Made by a program: the position numbers and the translations under genes
The notes under the pieces: model-generated
What the model saw: only the letters and a program-made list of their open reading frames with translations
Databases searched by the model: none
What the model was told of the DNA's origin: nothing
NCBI GenBank assembly: GCA_003427395.1
Contig: BFEA01000010.1
Coordinates: 4,627,229 to 4,676,062 of the forward strand
Direction: 5' to 3'
Source of the DNA: Chara braunii
Taxonomy: Eukaryota > Streptophyta > Charophyceae > Charales > Characeae
DNA length: 48,834 nt
Shown here: positions 21,608 to 31,942 of the stretch, piece after piece
Position numbering within the stretch: position 1 is the first letter of the stretch
How the letters are laid out: the number at the start of each line of letters is the position of its first letter

Positions 21608-21656
21608 GGCCCCTGTGCAAGGATGACACATATAAAATGGAAATAGGAATGCTGTT
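21558..21656 (+). pseudogene. U6: U6 snRNA copy c, fused to SINE-2
   Basis: GTCCGTCATGACATTC corresponds position for position to the U6 5' stem, followed by TTTAAAATTGGAACGATACA, GAGAAGATTAGCATGGCCCC and TGTGCAAGGATGACAC. The 3' quarter is diverged (ATAAAATGGAAATAGG) and ends in T-rich sequence (21655-21669). It starts exactly at the U6 first base, immediately after the SINE. Confidence 0.85.
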
Positions 21657-21669
21657 TTCTTTTTTTTTC

Positions 21670-22557
21670 TTGTATTTGCACGTCTTTATTTCACAATTAC
21701 TTTACTGGAGGAGCGCGTTGTGTGAACTCATCGCCTCCGAAGCAGGTGAAGGCGGGTCAATGGATGGGAGATAGTGAGCAGGTAGGAGAAGAGGAGAGGG
21801 CCAGGAGAAGGAAGATGCAACAACATAATCGGGGTTGTGGTCGTCCCTACCTATTCACTCAAAGGCGAGCACAATAGTAAGCTAGGCACGTGGGCAAAGC
21901 GAAGGAGAAAGAGAGTTAGTATTGGGGAAGCGTGGGCCGACGACCATGTTCGTGAGGTTAGATTTGGTCGTGGTAGAAGGGTAGGAAAGAAGCGGCGCAT
22001 CCGGGTATGTTCTAGCACAGGGTTCATGCTTAGTTTGTGCTTAGAGGAGTGTGCAGAGCTGATGCACATGCACGCGAAAGGGAGAGAGCAGAAACCTGCC
22101 ACTGAGTATGGGCAACGCGGGACGAGACAATAGTCGAGCTAAAGTGCCAAAGCTGTGTGATAGCCAACGAAGGAATTGACGATGCATCTTCCTGTGTTCT
22201 AATGGGGTATTCATTCTCATTTTTCACATTTAGTGAAGTAACGGGGCGGATCCCATAGTCGCGCACGTCTTCTTCGCATATTGATCCTCCTCTTCATTAG
22301 GTCGTGGTCTTCCTCGTCACGATAAACGGTCCTCCTCCTTGCACGCATGGTGGCCGTGCCCATAGGAGGCGTTGGTGGCAGGGTATCTGCCCACGTTCTT
22401 GTAGGAGATTCGCGTCGTTGGCACCAGGCGATCAGCGGGCAGAATCGTGACGTGAGAAAACGGGTGTAAGCTCAGTATGCGTCTTCCCTCATTCTAGGGG
22501 AAGATTCATTCTCATTTGGCATGTTTGGGAAGTCGGGCACAGACACAGTTCGGGCTA

Positions 22558-22560
<3 letters not shown>
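21670..22560. other. No supported gene
   Basis: Mixed-composition sequence with short ORFs only and no recognisable domain. It includes two of three copies of an ATTCATTCTCATTT motif (about 22208 and 22505). Confidence 0.4.

Positions 22561-22632
<72 letters not shown>
22561..22632. repeat. (GA)n microsatellite
   Basis: 36 uninterrupted GA units; the overlapping Glu-Arg and Ser-Leu ORFs are artefacts of the repeat. Confidence 0.97.
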
Positions 22633-22635
<3 letters not shown>

Positions 22636-24300
22636 ACTCACTTCGGAGGACTGACGGTGGAGGATCGTTTGAACGTCGGGCTACAGTATTGGGCTGCACG
22701 AGGGCCCGATACTGGTAGTGGGTGTATCTTTTTGTGCTTCAGTGGAAGATTCATTCTCATTTTGCACACATGATGAGCGGTGCAACGAATTCATAGGTAG
22801 CACTCCCATCGCCCGACCTACTGGTTAGAATGCGCGCTTGTCCCTGTCGTGTGTCCAAGGCCTGGTCTTGATCCAACTTATCGTGAGGGATCGCGTTGCA
22901 TTATGGCTCGGCTACAATTGGTTGGGGGATCTGGTGGACATTCGCAACGATACTAACATGCGCTCTTCGTCGAACTTGGGGATGAGGGCGAGAGGCAGTG
23001 CCAAACAGAAGTTTGGCTGGGGCAGCACATCTGTTAGAAGATAACATAGGTGTCCTAAAGTAAGTTCAACAAGAACGTAAAATATTGTGTGAAGCAAAAG
23101 GGCAAAGGCTCATTTGATTTACGACTCCAGGACAGATCTAAATTGTGAGGGTGCGTACGTGATAATGGTCTGTGCAGCCGGTGTCCGCATGTACTTTGAT
23201 TGGTGCTGCTAACAACCTTGCTGCTCGTAGTCATCTTCGTAACCACGTTGTTGTCTCATTTCGAAGTGGCCAAGATTGTGTATTTAAGGTCACAGCCTCT
23301 GTTTTGGAGTTGTGGCTGTTGTACCTCGACTTATGGCTCATGAGCATTGCTGAGTCACCGCTCTTGGAAAGCCTTTGGGTGATCGTAGCTGCTATTCTTT
23401 GAACATCTACAGTTGAGGCGAAGTGTTTTACGATTGAGACTACTATTGTTGTGATCTCAAGGGAACTGCTGTTGTTTCAAGGAGGGTGGTTGTTGTTGTG
23501 TAGTTGCTGCGCATTGCTGCGTATGTCAAGATTTTGTTGTGTATTGTTGTGTTTTACTGCGCTTTGCATTTGCTTGGAGTCTTGCATTGTGTTAGGATGG
23601 TATATTGCTACTGCATATTACTGCGGTGCCACATTTGCTATGCCTGGTTGTTGGGAAGACTGTGCTCGCCGCAAATCGTTGTGTTTTGACCGCCGTTTGA
23701 ATAGAGCACAGGGGGTTGTACTATTTGAATGCAACCTTTCCAAGTTGTGTAGCAACAGTTTAGACGGAGAGCAGGCACTGTAGTTTCAAAGGGTTGATCA
23801 AGCTTTACAAAGGGGGTTGTTGCTGCGACATGGAGGCTGTCAGAGGCCGTTATCTTGCATCTTGGCTTCGGCTTGACCAACTACGGCGCGTTTTGGCCGC
23901 CATTGCGGGGCCCTCAAGCGCGTAAAGACTTCAAGGCCCTCTCGTGTGAGTTGAGGTGGCCCTCTCCTGTATCTCGAGAGTCTGAAACCCCTCATTCCCC
24001 CTTTCTTATTCTTTGTCTAATCTCAGGTTACGAAAGGAAGGCCGCAAGTAGGATTGTAACCCATAAGACCGCAGCAAAACCTTGTGGGAGGTCCACCCAC
24101 CGATTGCGGGAGCTCTACCAGAGCATAGGAGTTCTGGAGGCAGAGAACAATCAAATTTACCATCTTCCTGCCTTGTGTGAACCCACTGCACCCCTATTTT
24201 ATTACATCTCTCTGAAATTTAGACTGAAGGGGATGAATTGGGGGGAAGGCCGGAGAAAGGTAGTCTTGCTTGCACTGATTGGGTCTAAAAAATGGTCTGG
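22633..24300. other. No supported gene
   Basis: It contains the third ATTCATTCTCATTT copy (about 22748) and a GTT/TGC-rich stretch (23440-23780). ORFs up to 175 codons (23855-24382) have no recognisable domain, and the longest runs into the minisatellite. Confidence 0.4.
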
Positions 24301-25123
24301 CAATGTGGCTTCGGTTTGGCGTGACCGCGTTGTTTATTATGTTTCCTTTGCAACTAGACAATGTGGCTTCGGTCAAATCTAGTTGTTGTAGTATTGGTGG
24401 TTCATCTTCTTTACAGCAAAAGCAATGTGGCTTCATTTAAGCTTGGTTGTTGTATTGTCTTGTCTTCTTGACACTCATACAATATGGCTTCGGTCGGGGA
24501 TGATCGTCGTACCTCTGTAAGTTGTTATTTGTGCATCTAGGCAATGTGGCTTAGGTTTGGCCTAGCTGACTATGTTATGTTGTTTTGTTCCTTACCTCAA
24601 CTGGTCAATGTGGCTTCGGTCAGGTCTGGTTGTTTTCTTGTGATGATTTGTCTGTTTAAAAGGCTAAGAGTTGGGTAATGTGGCTTCGGTCAGATCCAAC
24701 TTCTTGTTTTTTTTTAAGGAGGTTTGGACTGATGACTAAGCAATCAGGCTTCGGTTTGGCTTAGTCTGAAGTCGTGCACAAAACAAAAAACTTGAGAATA
24801 TGGTTTTTTATATGTGTATGTATTATACTTTTATTATTTGAACAAGTTAGTCAGGCAATGCAGCTTTGGTTTGATCTAACTATAACTTATCACAAAAAGA
24901 GAAGAGGATATTGAATTAAGAATATCATGAGTGTAACTCAAAGCGGACAGTGCAATGTGGTTTCGGTTTGGCTCAGTCTTAGTTTTCAAAAAAATAAAAG
25001 TTCAGAAAGTTATTATAACTCATATATAAAACACTTGGTAAAACTAGACAATGTGGCTTCAGTTGGGTCTAGTTGACTGCCTAATGAAGAGAGAAGTAGT
25101 TGCGCCCTCTGTTTTGTGTATAT
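24301..25123 (+). repeat. Minisatellite with CAATGTGGCTTCGGT core, left part
   Basis: Eleven units start at about 24301, 24359, 24423, 24480, 24542, 24606, 24676, 24741, 24856, 24953 and 25049. Spacing is 57-70 bp in the first eight and 96-115 bp later. Each core is usually followed by TTTGGCCTAGTT- or TCAGGTCTGGTT-like sequence. The array is cut by element C at 25124 and another unit lies beyond it at 43050. Confidence 0.85.
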
Positions 25124-26375
25124 TGTAATGACCCGCCCAAACACAGACTGATAGCACTGTTGATTTTTGGGATTTGCCGCTGGAATGTATACCTTGTTGA
25201 GATTCCCGCATTCTGTTGTGATTTCTAAGTCTGTGTGTTTGCATGCATGTTGGTCTGCGTGCCTGTCTGAGTGGTCGGCCTGAGTGTGTGTGTGACCCGC
25301 AAGGGTACTTGATGGTTGAAAGGCCCCGCAAGGTCGGTACTTACCTATGGTCGTAACTTTGAGGGTTGCAGCGGGGAAAACACTCAAGTAGTGAGGGTAG
25401 GCCCGTGACACTTAGAGCAGCGGGAAAAACACTCAAGTAGCAGGTAGGCCAGTACCACTCAAGCAGTGGTAGAAGTGTCGGGGATTGAAGGCTGTGCAGA
25501 AGAAGACAAAAGTTGGCATTTTTAGAGGCCCCGTAGCCGTAGGCTAGAGGTAGGCTGGTACCTGTCCAAGTAGCCTGAGTCTAAGGTTTGTCCGAACGAT
25601 ATCAGAGCCTGCAATGATGTTTCCCTCCGGAAGGGAGGAGGTACCGGTTGCTGGGAGGCCGCTCGGCCTAGGAAGTCACCGCCCAAGAGGCCACTAGGCC
25701 GCTATATCTTCGAGAGGAGCAAGCAGCTCCTACTCATTTGCGGTGTGCAAGGATTGGCGACATACTACTGGAGCCAAGCGCTGGACTTGGGAGCGTTGCT
25801 GGGAGGAGGAGAGCAGCTGGGCGCTCAACCTGGCTATGGCAAGCAGCCCAGCCTGAGGAGGAGGAAGAAGAGGCGAAGGAGGCGAGTGGCGAGGTATCTT
25901 CCTGGCTATGGTGGACACCATCTTCATCACCTTGTTAGGTGCTGCATCTAGAAGGCCCCAGTTGGGGTAGTGCCACACTAAGGAAGCTCGAGGCAGAGTC
26001 AGGCATGGCAACTTAGTCTGCAGCGACATAGATGCTTTGTGTAGCCCTTTGGACAAGAGTGCAGCAACATAGCTGCTTTGCGTTGTCCTTTGCACAGGAG
26101 GGCAGAGCCCTTAGTAGTCCGCCATAGCCTAGGCACGTGAGAGGAGGAAGAAGGGGGAAGCCATGACTGTGGTGGACCTATTGTTGTGTCAGCAGTAAGA
26201 GGGAACTTCGGTTATTGATTCTGGCTCATCCACTCATTGTTATTATTATTATTGGAAGAAGAATAAGATTGGCGAAGTGAAGGAGGAAGAGGAAGGTGGA
26301 GAGAGAAGGGGGATTGGTCATTGGTCTTGCTGGTGTACCTCTTCTTCTTCTTCTTTCTCTCTTCTTTGGTCTCTA
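25124..26375 (+). repeat. 5' LTR of element C, left part
   Basis: It begins TGTAATGACCCGCC and is alignable throughout with the 3' LTR at 41611. It breaks off at GGTCTCTA, where the 5' LTR of B starts. The remaining LTR end (TCTATCTCTTTGC...) is on the minus strand at 35004-34910. Confidence 0.85.
26372..26375 (+). repeat. Target-site duplication TCTA of element B/D, left copy
   Basis: TCTA next to the B 5' LTR; the partner is TAGA (TCTA on minus) at 35001-35004 next to the D LTR. The unbroken 3' LTR of C has a single TCTA at this place (GGTCTCTATCTCTTTGC). Confidence 0.75.
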
Positions 26376-27598
26376 TGTGATGACCCGACCAAACATGGAC
26401 TGAAACACACGGATGATTTCTGAGTTTTGCTCATGGACTGAATGCCTTGCTGAGTTTCCCGCTTGCTACTAAGTCTGTGTGTGTGCACGCTTGCCGGACT
26501 GCATGTCTGTCTGAGTGCTGGTTGGCTTGAGTGTGCGTGGCTCGTAAGGGCACTTGTTCGTCCGTTGGGCCCTCAGTACATGTGGCCGTGACATCGAGGG
26601 ATTGCAGCGGGGGAAAACACTCAAGTAGCAGGTAGGCCGGTACTTCACCCTGAAGAGGTAGATGTGCGGGTACTGGAGGCCGAGCAGAAGAAGACAAAAG
26701 TGGCATTTTGAGAGGCCCAGTAGTTGTCGGCTAGGTCTAGGCCGGTACCAGTCCAACCAGTCTGAGTCTAGGGCCTGTACAGGCAATATCAGAGTCTGCA
26801 ATGATGTTTCCCTCCGAAAGGGAGGAGGTACCGGTTGCTGGGAAGGCCGAGCGGCCTGGAAGTCACCGCCCAAGAGGCAAGCAGGCTGCTATATCTCCAG
26901 GCCGGGCAAGGAGCCCAGTCAGGGCCAGTCTCATTATCGGTGTGCAAGTTTGCGACATACTGGTTGGAGCGCTGGCTGGAGCAGCGCTGCTGGGGAATAA
27001 GCAAGGACTCGGAGGACGAAGGAGGACAGGAAGGGGGAGGAGCGCCAGAGGTACTTACCTAGCTATGGTGGCAGCCATCTTCGTCGCCTTCGTGGGCGCT
27101 GCAGCAGGAAGGCCCCAGCTGGGGTTGAGCTACACCAAGAAGCTTCGAGGCAGGGTCAGGCATGGCGCCCTGAGCTAGAGCAGCCATAGCTGCTTTGGGT
27201 TGTCCTTTGGGCATCTAGGCAAGGCCTAGTAGTCCTCCATAGCCTCGGCCTATGAGAGTGAAGAGTGGGAGAGGCGGCCATGGCTATGGTGGACCTCAAG
27301 TGATACCTGCAGTAGAAGAGGGATTCATACTTCGATTCTGGTTCAGCTATTCAACATTGTATTGTTAATTCTTGTGCGAATGAGAGAGGAGGGGATAAGG
27401 AGGACGAGATAGTTGAGCGAAGAAGAAAAGCTTATATCATTTGTCTATATTGGTGTACATCATCTTCTTCTTCTTTCTTACTTCTTCTTCTTTTTCTAAC
27501 CTTCTCTCTCCTCTCAAGTTCATTCATTTCTTTCTGCAATTGGACAGCATTGTATTATCTGATGAATGTGTATCTCAAAATTGGCCAGGATCATAACA
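26376..27598 (+). repeat. 5' LTR of element B/D
   Basis: TGTGATGACCCGACC...GGATCATAACA, 1,223 bp. It is closely similar to the inverted LTR at 35005-36284 and to the element A LTR. It carries an open frame from ATGATGTTTCCCTCC (26801). Confidence 0.88.
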
Positions 27599-27599
27599 T

Positions 27600-27611
27600 T
27601 GGTATCAGAGC
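27600..27611 (+). promoter_or_regulatory. Primer binding site of element B
   Basis: TGGTATCAGAGC, the initiator tRNA-Met complement, one base after the LTR. Confidence 0.88.
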
Positions 27612-28904
27612 GGATTCTACTTGCTGGTGAGAGTTGACTTTGCTGCCCTAACCCTAACCTAAGTGGTTGAGGGCAACACTTAGGGTTAGGGTTGGATGTA
27701 AGGGAAGTGGGGCAGCGTGGCTAAGGGAAGTTGCCCCCACCTGGTCAGGTCATGTGAGGTCGACATTGAACCTAACCAGGTTGTTTGAGAGTGAGATTAG
27801 GGTGGCGAGACATTTCGTGGAGACTTCATGCGGCAATTTGAGAGAGGCGACACTGAGAGACACTCGCACATGGAATCTGATTCAAGGGAGACACTTGGCA
27901 ACTTAAGGGCTGCCCTCAAGTAGGCGAACTTGAGTGTCAGCGGGCATTCAGCATCTACTGACTGCAAGTTGCTACTTTGTTCTTCAGCATCGGCGGGGGA
28001 CCCGACGTTGCACTTTGGTGTTGGAGTCAGACCTACCTAGGAGATAGGACACTAGTGTAGGGGTAGCATTAGAAGGGGGTGAGTTCTATTCATCTCGAAG
28101 CTCATGCCGCTCAGGTAAGTGTCGTGCACCTACGGGATGCCCATGTATGTGTGCATGGTATTGATTGTCCTACTGGGGTTATTATGGGTTTCTTTCCTAC
28201 TTCTTTGTGGTCTTGATTGTGCGATTGAACGTGTGTGATCTACCTACTCACCTAATGGATGGAGAAAAAAAATTATCTTGATTTAAATGCCGATTCTTTC
28301 AACAGTGCTTTGTCTTTTCATCTTTGAACGGCTGTAGTCTGTAGGTTCTGATGGAAGTTGAAATTCGTTTCCAGGATGGTAGAGGCAGAAACTTAGTCCA
28401 GGTGGGACTCCTCTTGGTTGGGACTTGGTCACGACCTATGTGGGACCCTTGGGACTAAGTGGGACCGGGCCCAAACAAGAAGCGCCCCTTGGACCCGAAT
28501 TCGTTAGACATCAGTCCATTCTCTTCCTGACTGAGATACGAAGTTTTATTCTTGTTGGTTAGGACACCCACTGTCGAGGGGATCTCGGCGGAGACGTTTT
28601 GCATGCTTTTGGTTGCACCGTCCGTGGCTTGACTTGCACCCTATACACCACTCAATTCTCCATTGTTGCACTTAGTCACTCATTGTCTGATTTGATGTAC
28701 GGTCACGGAGCTGGTCAGATTGTACTCGAGAGGACCTCGTATGCAGTCTGATCAGACCAAGTCGCTGGATCAGACCTCTCCTGTGAATTTGTTTTTTTTT
28801 GTGGTTTGCTGCGCTAGTCCAAATGTAATGTCGCTCCGGCTAGGAGTTCTACCTTCTCTGTCATTGAGCTTTTCAGTTTGTTTCTTTCTCTGAATTCATT
28901 TTCG
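27612..28904 (+). other. Untranslated leader of element B
   Basis: No domain-bearing ORF; it shares blocks with the element A leader. It contains a short AGGGTTAGGGTTGG telomere-like run near 27680. Confidence 0.7.
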
Positions 28905-30707
28905 ATGCTCGTGGAGACTCGCAACCAGAAAGAAGAGAGAGAGAGGAAAGAGAGAGAAAGTGACTGCCTGGAGTGGGCAAAGATTGGGAAACGGAGTGTT
29001 CATCCAAGCAATAAGGGGAGTGTATTTCTTGAGAGTCTGATTGATTCTTTTGCTGATTGGCGTCTCTCTAATCCACCTGTCGACGAAAACGGTCCGAAAA
29101 TGGCCCAGCCACAACTAACCTCAGTATAGTGGCGGGCCCTGTTGGATGCAGCCGGGGATGCGGAGAAACCGTATCTACAAGCACTCCTAGATAGTGCTGT
29201 TAAAAGGGAATGGAAAACAGAGGAGGAGGGGAAGGAGTTGTTGCTTAAGAGTAAGGTGGCCGTCTTGGAAGTTGTTCCCTTGCTGACCAAAGAGCAATGT
29301 GGGGAACAGCTGCAGTTTATACTCACAGTTGTCCTTCAAGTCCGGAACCTTGAAGATCATACCACTCAGATCGTCGAAGTCTTCGCAAAATTGCGGACAC
29401 TTCAAGAGGATCTGACTGATATGACCGGCAAGTACAACGACTTGACGATGGAAGTTGTTGCACTGCAACAAGCCCAAGTGGCCAATCCTCTTCCTCTACC
29501 CCATGGTTCCGAAGCAACGATTGCAACTAATCTTGCCCCTCTTACGATATCTTTTTCTAATTCTTCTTCTTCTTCTTTGAGTGTGATGGCAAACCCCTTG
29601 GGACCTGCAGCAGGTGCAGACTCCGTTGCCGCTGTAACAAGCGGCGAGGCGGGAAATTCTGCAACTGCTGCAGCCCCAAGATCGGAACCAGCAGGTACTG
29701 GTCCCAACTACGTCGGTCCCTATGTGGATCAAAAGGCGGTGCAAATACCGTATAAGTATGACGACAACGAAGACGTTGAATCCTGGATCAGCTCCATGAG
29801 GGCATACTTTGAGGTTCTGGGGACTCAACCTGAGACCCAGTCCGTGATCATGAGAATGAATGTCGAGCCTGTTGTATGGGGCTTCCTAGAAGTCCAAGCT
29901 ACGCGAGCTAGGGTTCCAAAGATAGAACTAACAAGGTGGCTTAACACCACCTTGGTTTCCTCCCTCGAAGAACTTCTTATCGCACAACATATGGATCCAC
30001 ATGCTACAGCAAGGGCAAGGAACCAACTTGACAACATCAAACGCAGCAAGTGGTCGAGCTCCATGAAAAACCTTTAGACTTACCTCAGCAAGATGTTTGC
30101 CACCCCAGGATTAAAAATGACTGATCAATCTTGCTTGGATGTAGTGAAAGGCACGATTCCCACTAACTTTACCAGTCGCCTAGGCAGGGACTTCATTGGA
30201 TACACTGACTGGTTCGCTTTAATGAAGGACATAGTCAGTCTCGAGGGTATAAACCTCGTTTCCACAGCAGGTAGCAAAAAACCCATGGGCGGTAGGCAAT
30301 TCAGAGGCAGCAGCCGCTCTGTTGTGGATAACCAGTTGGAGGTCGAAGAGGACGCCTATGCAGATGACCCCACTCTTAGTGACGACCAAGAACAGGACGT
30401 TGATTGAACTTGTTCCTCGCCAGCCCACGTGTATGATGCAAATCATGAACAAGGAAAATTCACTGCCTTCAAAAAGACTGCCCATGCTAAGGGGCCGAAT
30501 TGGAATTCAGGGAAGAACTATGTCCAACTTCCCAAGGGAGTCAAAATCCCAGCGAAACCAGAGGATGCAGCCACTAAACCATGCGTTGACCTCTGGATCA
30601 CTGAAAATGATTGGAGGGTTAGACTCAAGAAGGGGGTATGCCTGCATTGCCAGAAACCAAACCACAAAGTACAAGAATGTTATAGGCTGCAGGGAAACTA
30701 GAACTGG
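28905..30707 (+). pseudogene. gag: Element B gag, near complete
   Basis: The ATG at 28905 (MLVETRNQKEE...) was chosen because element C gag starts alike (MSSIETRAQK). One frame reads through to the gag stop, with three internal stops: TAG 29127, TAG 30075 and TGA about 30405. There is a charged N-terminus, a probable coiled-coil (about 29200-29490) and a Ser/Ala linker. The capsid-like region follows (SWISSMRAYFEVLGTQPE, TRWLNTTLVSSLEELLIAQH, MDPHATARARNQLDNIKRSK). The CCHC knuckle is CLHCQKPNHKVQEC, then YRLQGN. It would package the RNA. Confidence 0.88.
30692..30698 (+). promoter_or_regulatory. Candidate -1 frameshift heptamer, element B
   Basis: CAG GGA AAC TAG in the gag frame: G GGA AAC followed at once by a stop. 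A -1 slip gives CTA GAA CTG GGC GTA GAG and continues into the protease ORF. A GTTGACTTCAAC stretch just downstream could form a short stem. Confidence 0.7.
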
Positions 30708-31731
30708 GCGTAGAGTTGACTTCAACATCCTCTATGGCAAGGGAGACCGAATCTGATGCAAATCAGCAATCCTCCCTTGAAGCCCAATCATTTACTGATT
30801 CCAAGGCTGAAGTGTGCCATGCTTTGTATGTCGAGCCTTGGGAGGAGTTTGAGACAGTTGACTTCCACTGCCACTTGGAGCATTGGGCTGAGATGAAACA
30901 TCAGCGTGCCCAAGTGAAGTTGATCTTCTTCAAACTTCTCATAAACCACTGCTATCTCCATGTCTTGATTGATTGTGGAGTGACTACTAACTTTATGTCA
31001 CCACATGGGATACGCAAAGTGGGTTTGGGAATGAAGCAAGTGGCTTTGCAGAACCCTTGTCGGACCCAAGTAGGCAACAAGGAAGTTGTCTCCTCTACGC
31101 ATGCAGTCAAAGGTGTGCGCACTACCTTTGACAAGGACTCAACCGTCACGCGACCTGATCTAGGTGATCCCTTTGCTGACTCTTCACCCCCACTGGTCCC
31201 AACAAACATCCAAAACCTATTTGATCGACTCCCAAAAGTTCTAGCCGATCCACGTGGAGTTCCCACACGATCAGTCCGATACACCATCGAGTTGGTCGAA
31301 GGTGTTGTTCCTCCAAAGGGCTGCGTATACCAAATGGGATCCGGCGAGTTGGAGGAACGCCGACGACAAATTGATGAAATGATTGACAAGGGTTGGATCA
31401 AGCCTAGCGAGTCTGAATTTGGTGCCCCTATTTTGTTTGTCCCGAAGAAAGGAGGCAAACTCCGCATGTGTATTGACTATCGCGGTCTAAACCGCATCAC
31501 AAGAAAGAATGCCTATCCATTGCCTCGCATAGATGACTTGCTTGATGCTGCAGGTGGGTGCAAGGTCTTCTCCAAGATCGACCTCAAGTCTAGCTATCAC
31601 CAGATTGAAGTCGATCCGGCGGACCAGCATAAGACTGCGTTCAAAACACGCGATGGGCTTTACGAGTTTACCGTAATGTCCTTCAGTCTCACGAACGCAC
31701 CGGCCACCTTTCAAAGCCTCATGGACAAGGT
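30699..31731 (+). pseudogene. pol: Element B pol: protease and RT up to the inversion breakpoint
   Basis: Open in the -1 frame relative to gag. Protease motif [12 protein letters not shown] (30971; Cys after Asp, Val in place of Ala). [78 protein letters not shown], then TFQSLMDKV at the breakpoint. The Ser/Thr linker of element A is shorter here. The frame stays open past 31731 only by chance into inverted sequence. The true continuation is on the minus strand from 38742. Confidence 0.85.
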
Positions 31732-31732
31732 A
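31731..31732. other. Left inversion breakpoint
   Basis: Plus-strand RT sequence ends ...GACAAGGT. From 31732 the sequence is minus-strand element C pol (...GTGGAACTGATCTTCT read on minus). The partner breakpoint is 38742/38743. Confidence 0.85.
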
Positions 31733-31942
31733 GAAGATCAGTTCCACACTCCCTTGAATGCGGCGTTGCTGCTTGAGTTGCAACCAATGTTCCAGGTGAG
31801 AGTGGAAGTTGACTTCCTTAGTCTCCTCCCAAGGCTCGGTGTAAAGTACTTGGACTGCGGCAGCCTTGGATTCAGCATCGGTCCAGGTAGCCTGCAACTG
31901 ATTGTTCAACTTCCCTTGTTGTAGAGAGTGTTGATGACTCTT
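31732..31942 (-). pseudogene. pol: Element C pol, N-terminal stub (inverted)
   Basis: On the minus strand it reads [20 protein letters not shown] then SVELIF, matching YDEPWEESEKVNFHYHLEHW in element A. It ends just before where the protease should start. The protease and linker, about 0.8 kb in element A, are absent, since the plus-strand continuation at 38743 starts at GELEELRRQI. A 1-nt indel separates this frame from the expected -1 frame. Confidence 0.8.

Noticed and set aside
22516-22773. Glu-Arg repeat protein
   Set aside because: Direct translation of the GA microsatellite in all frames.
24301-25123. Regular repeats resembling a CRISPR array
   Set aside because: Core copies vary, spacing ranges from 57 to 115 bp, intervening sequences are related to each other, there are no cas genes, and the context is eukaryotic.
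31732-31924. Extension of element B pol to 31924
   Set aside because: These codons lie past the inversion breakpoint and are antisense to element C pol.
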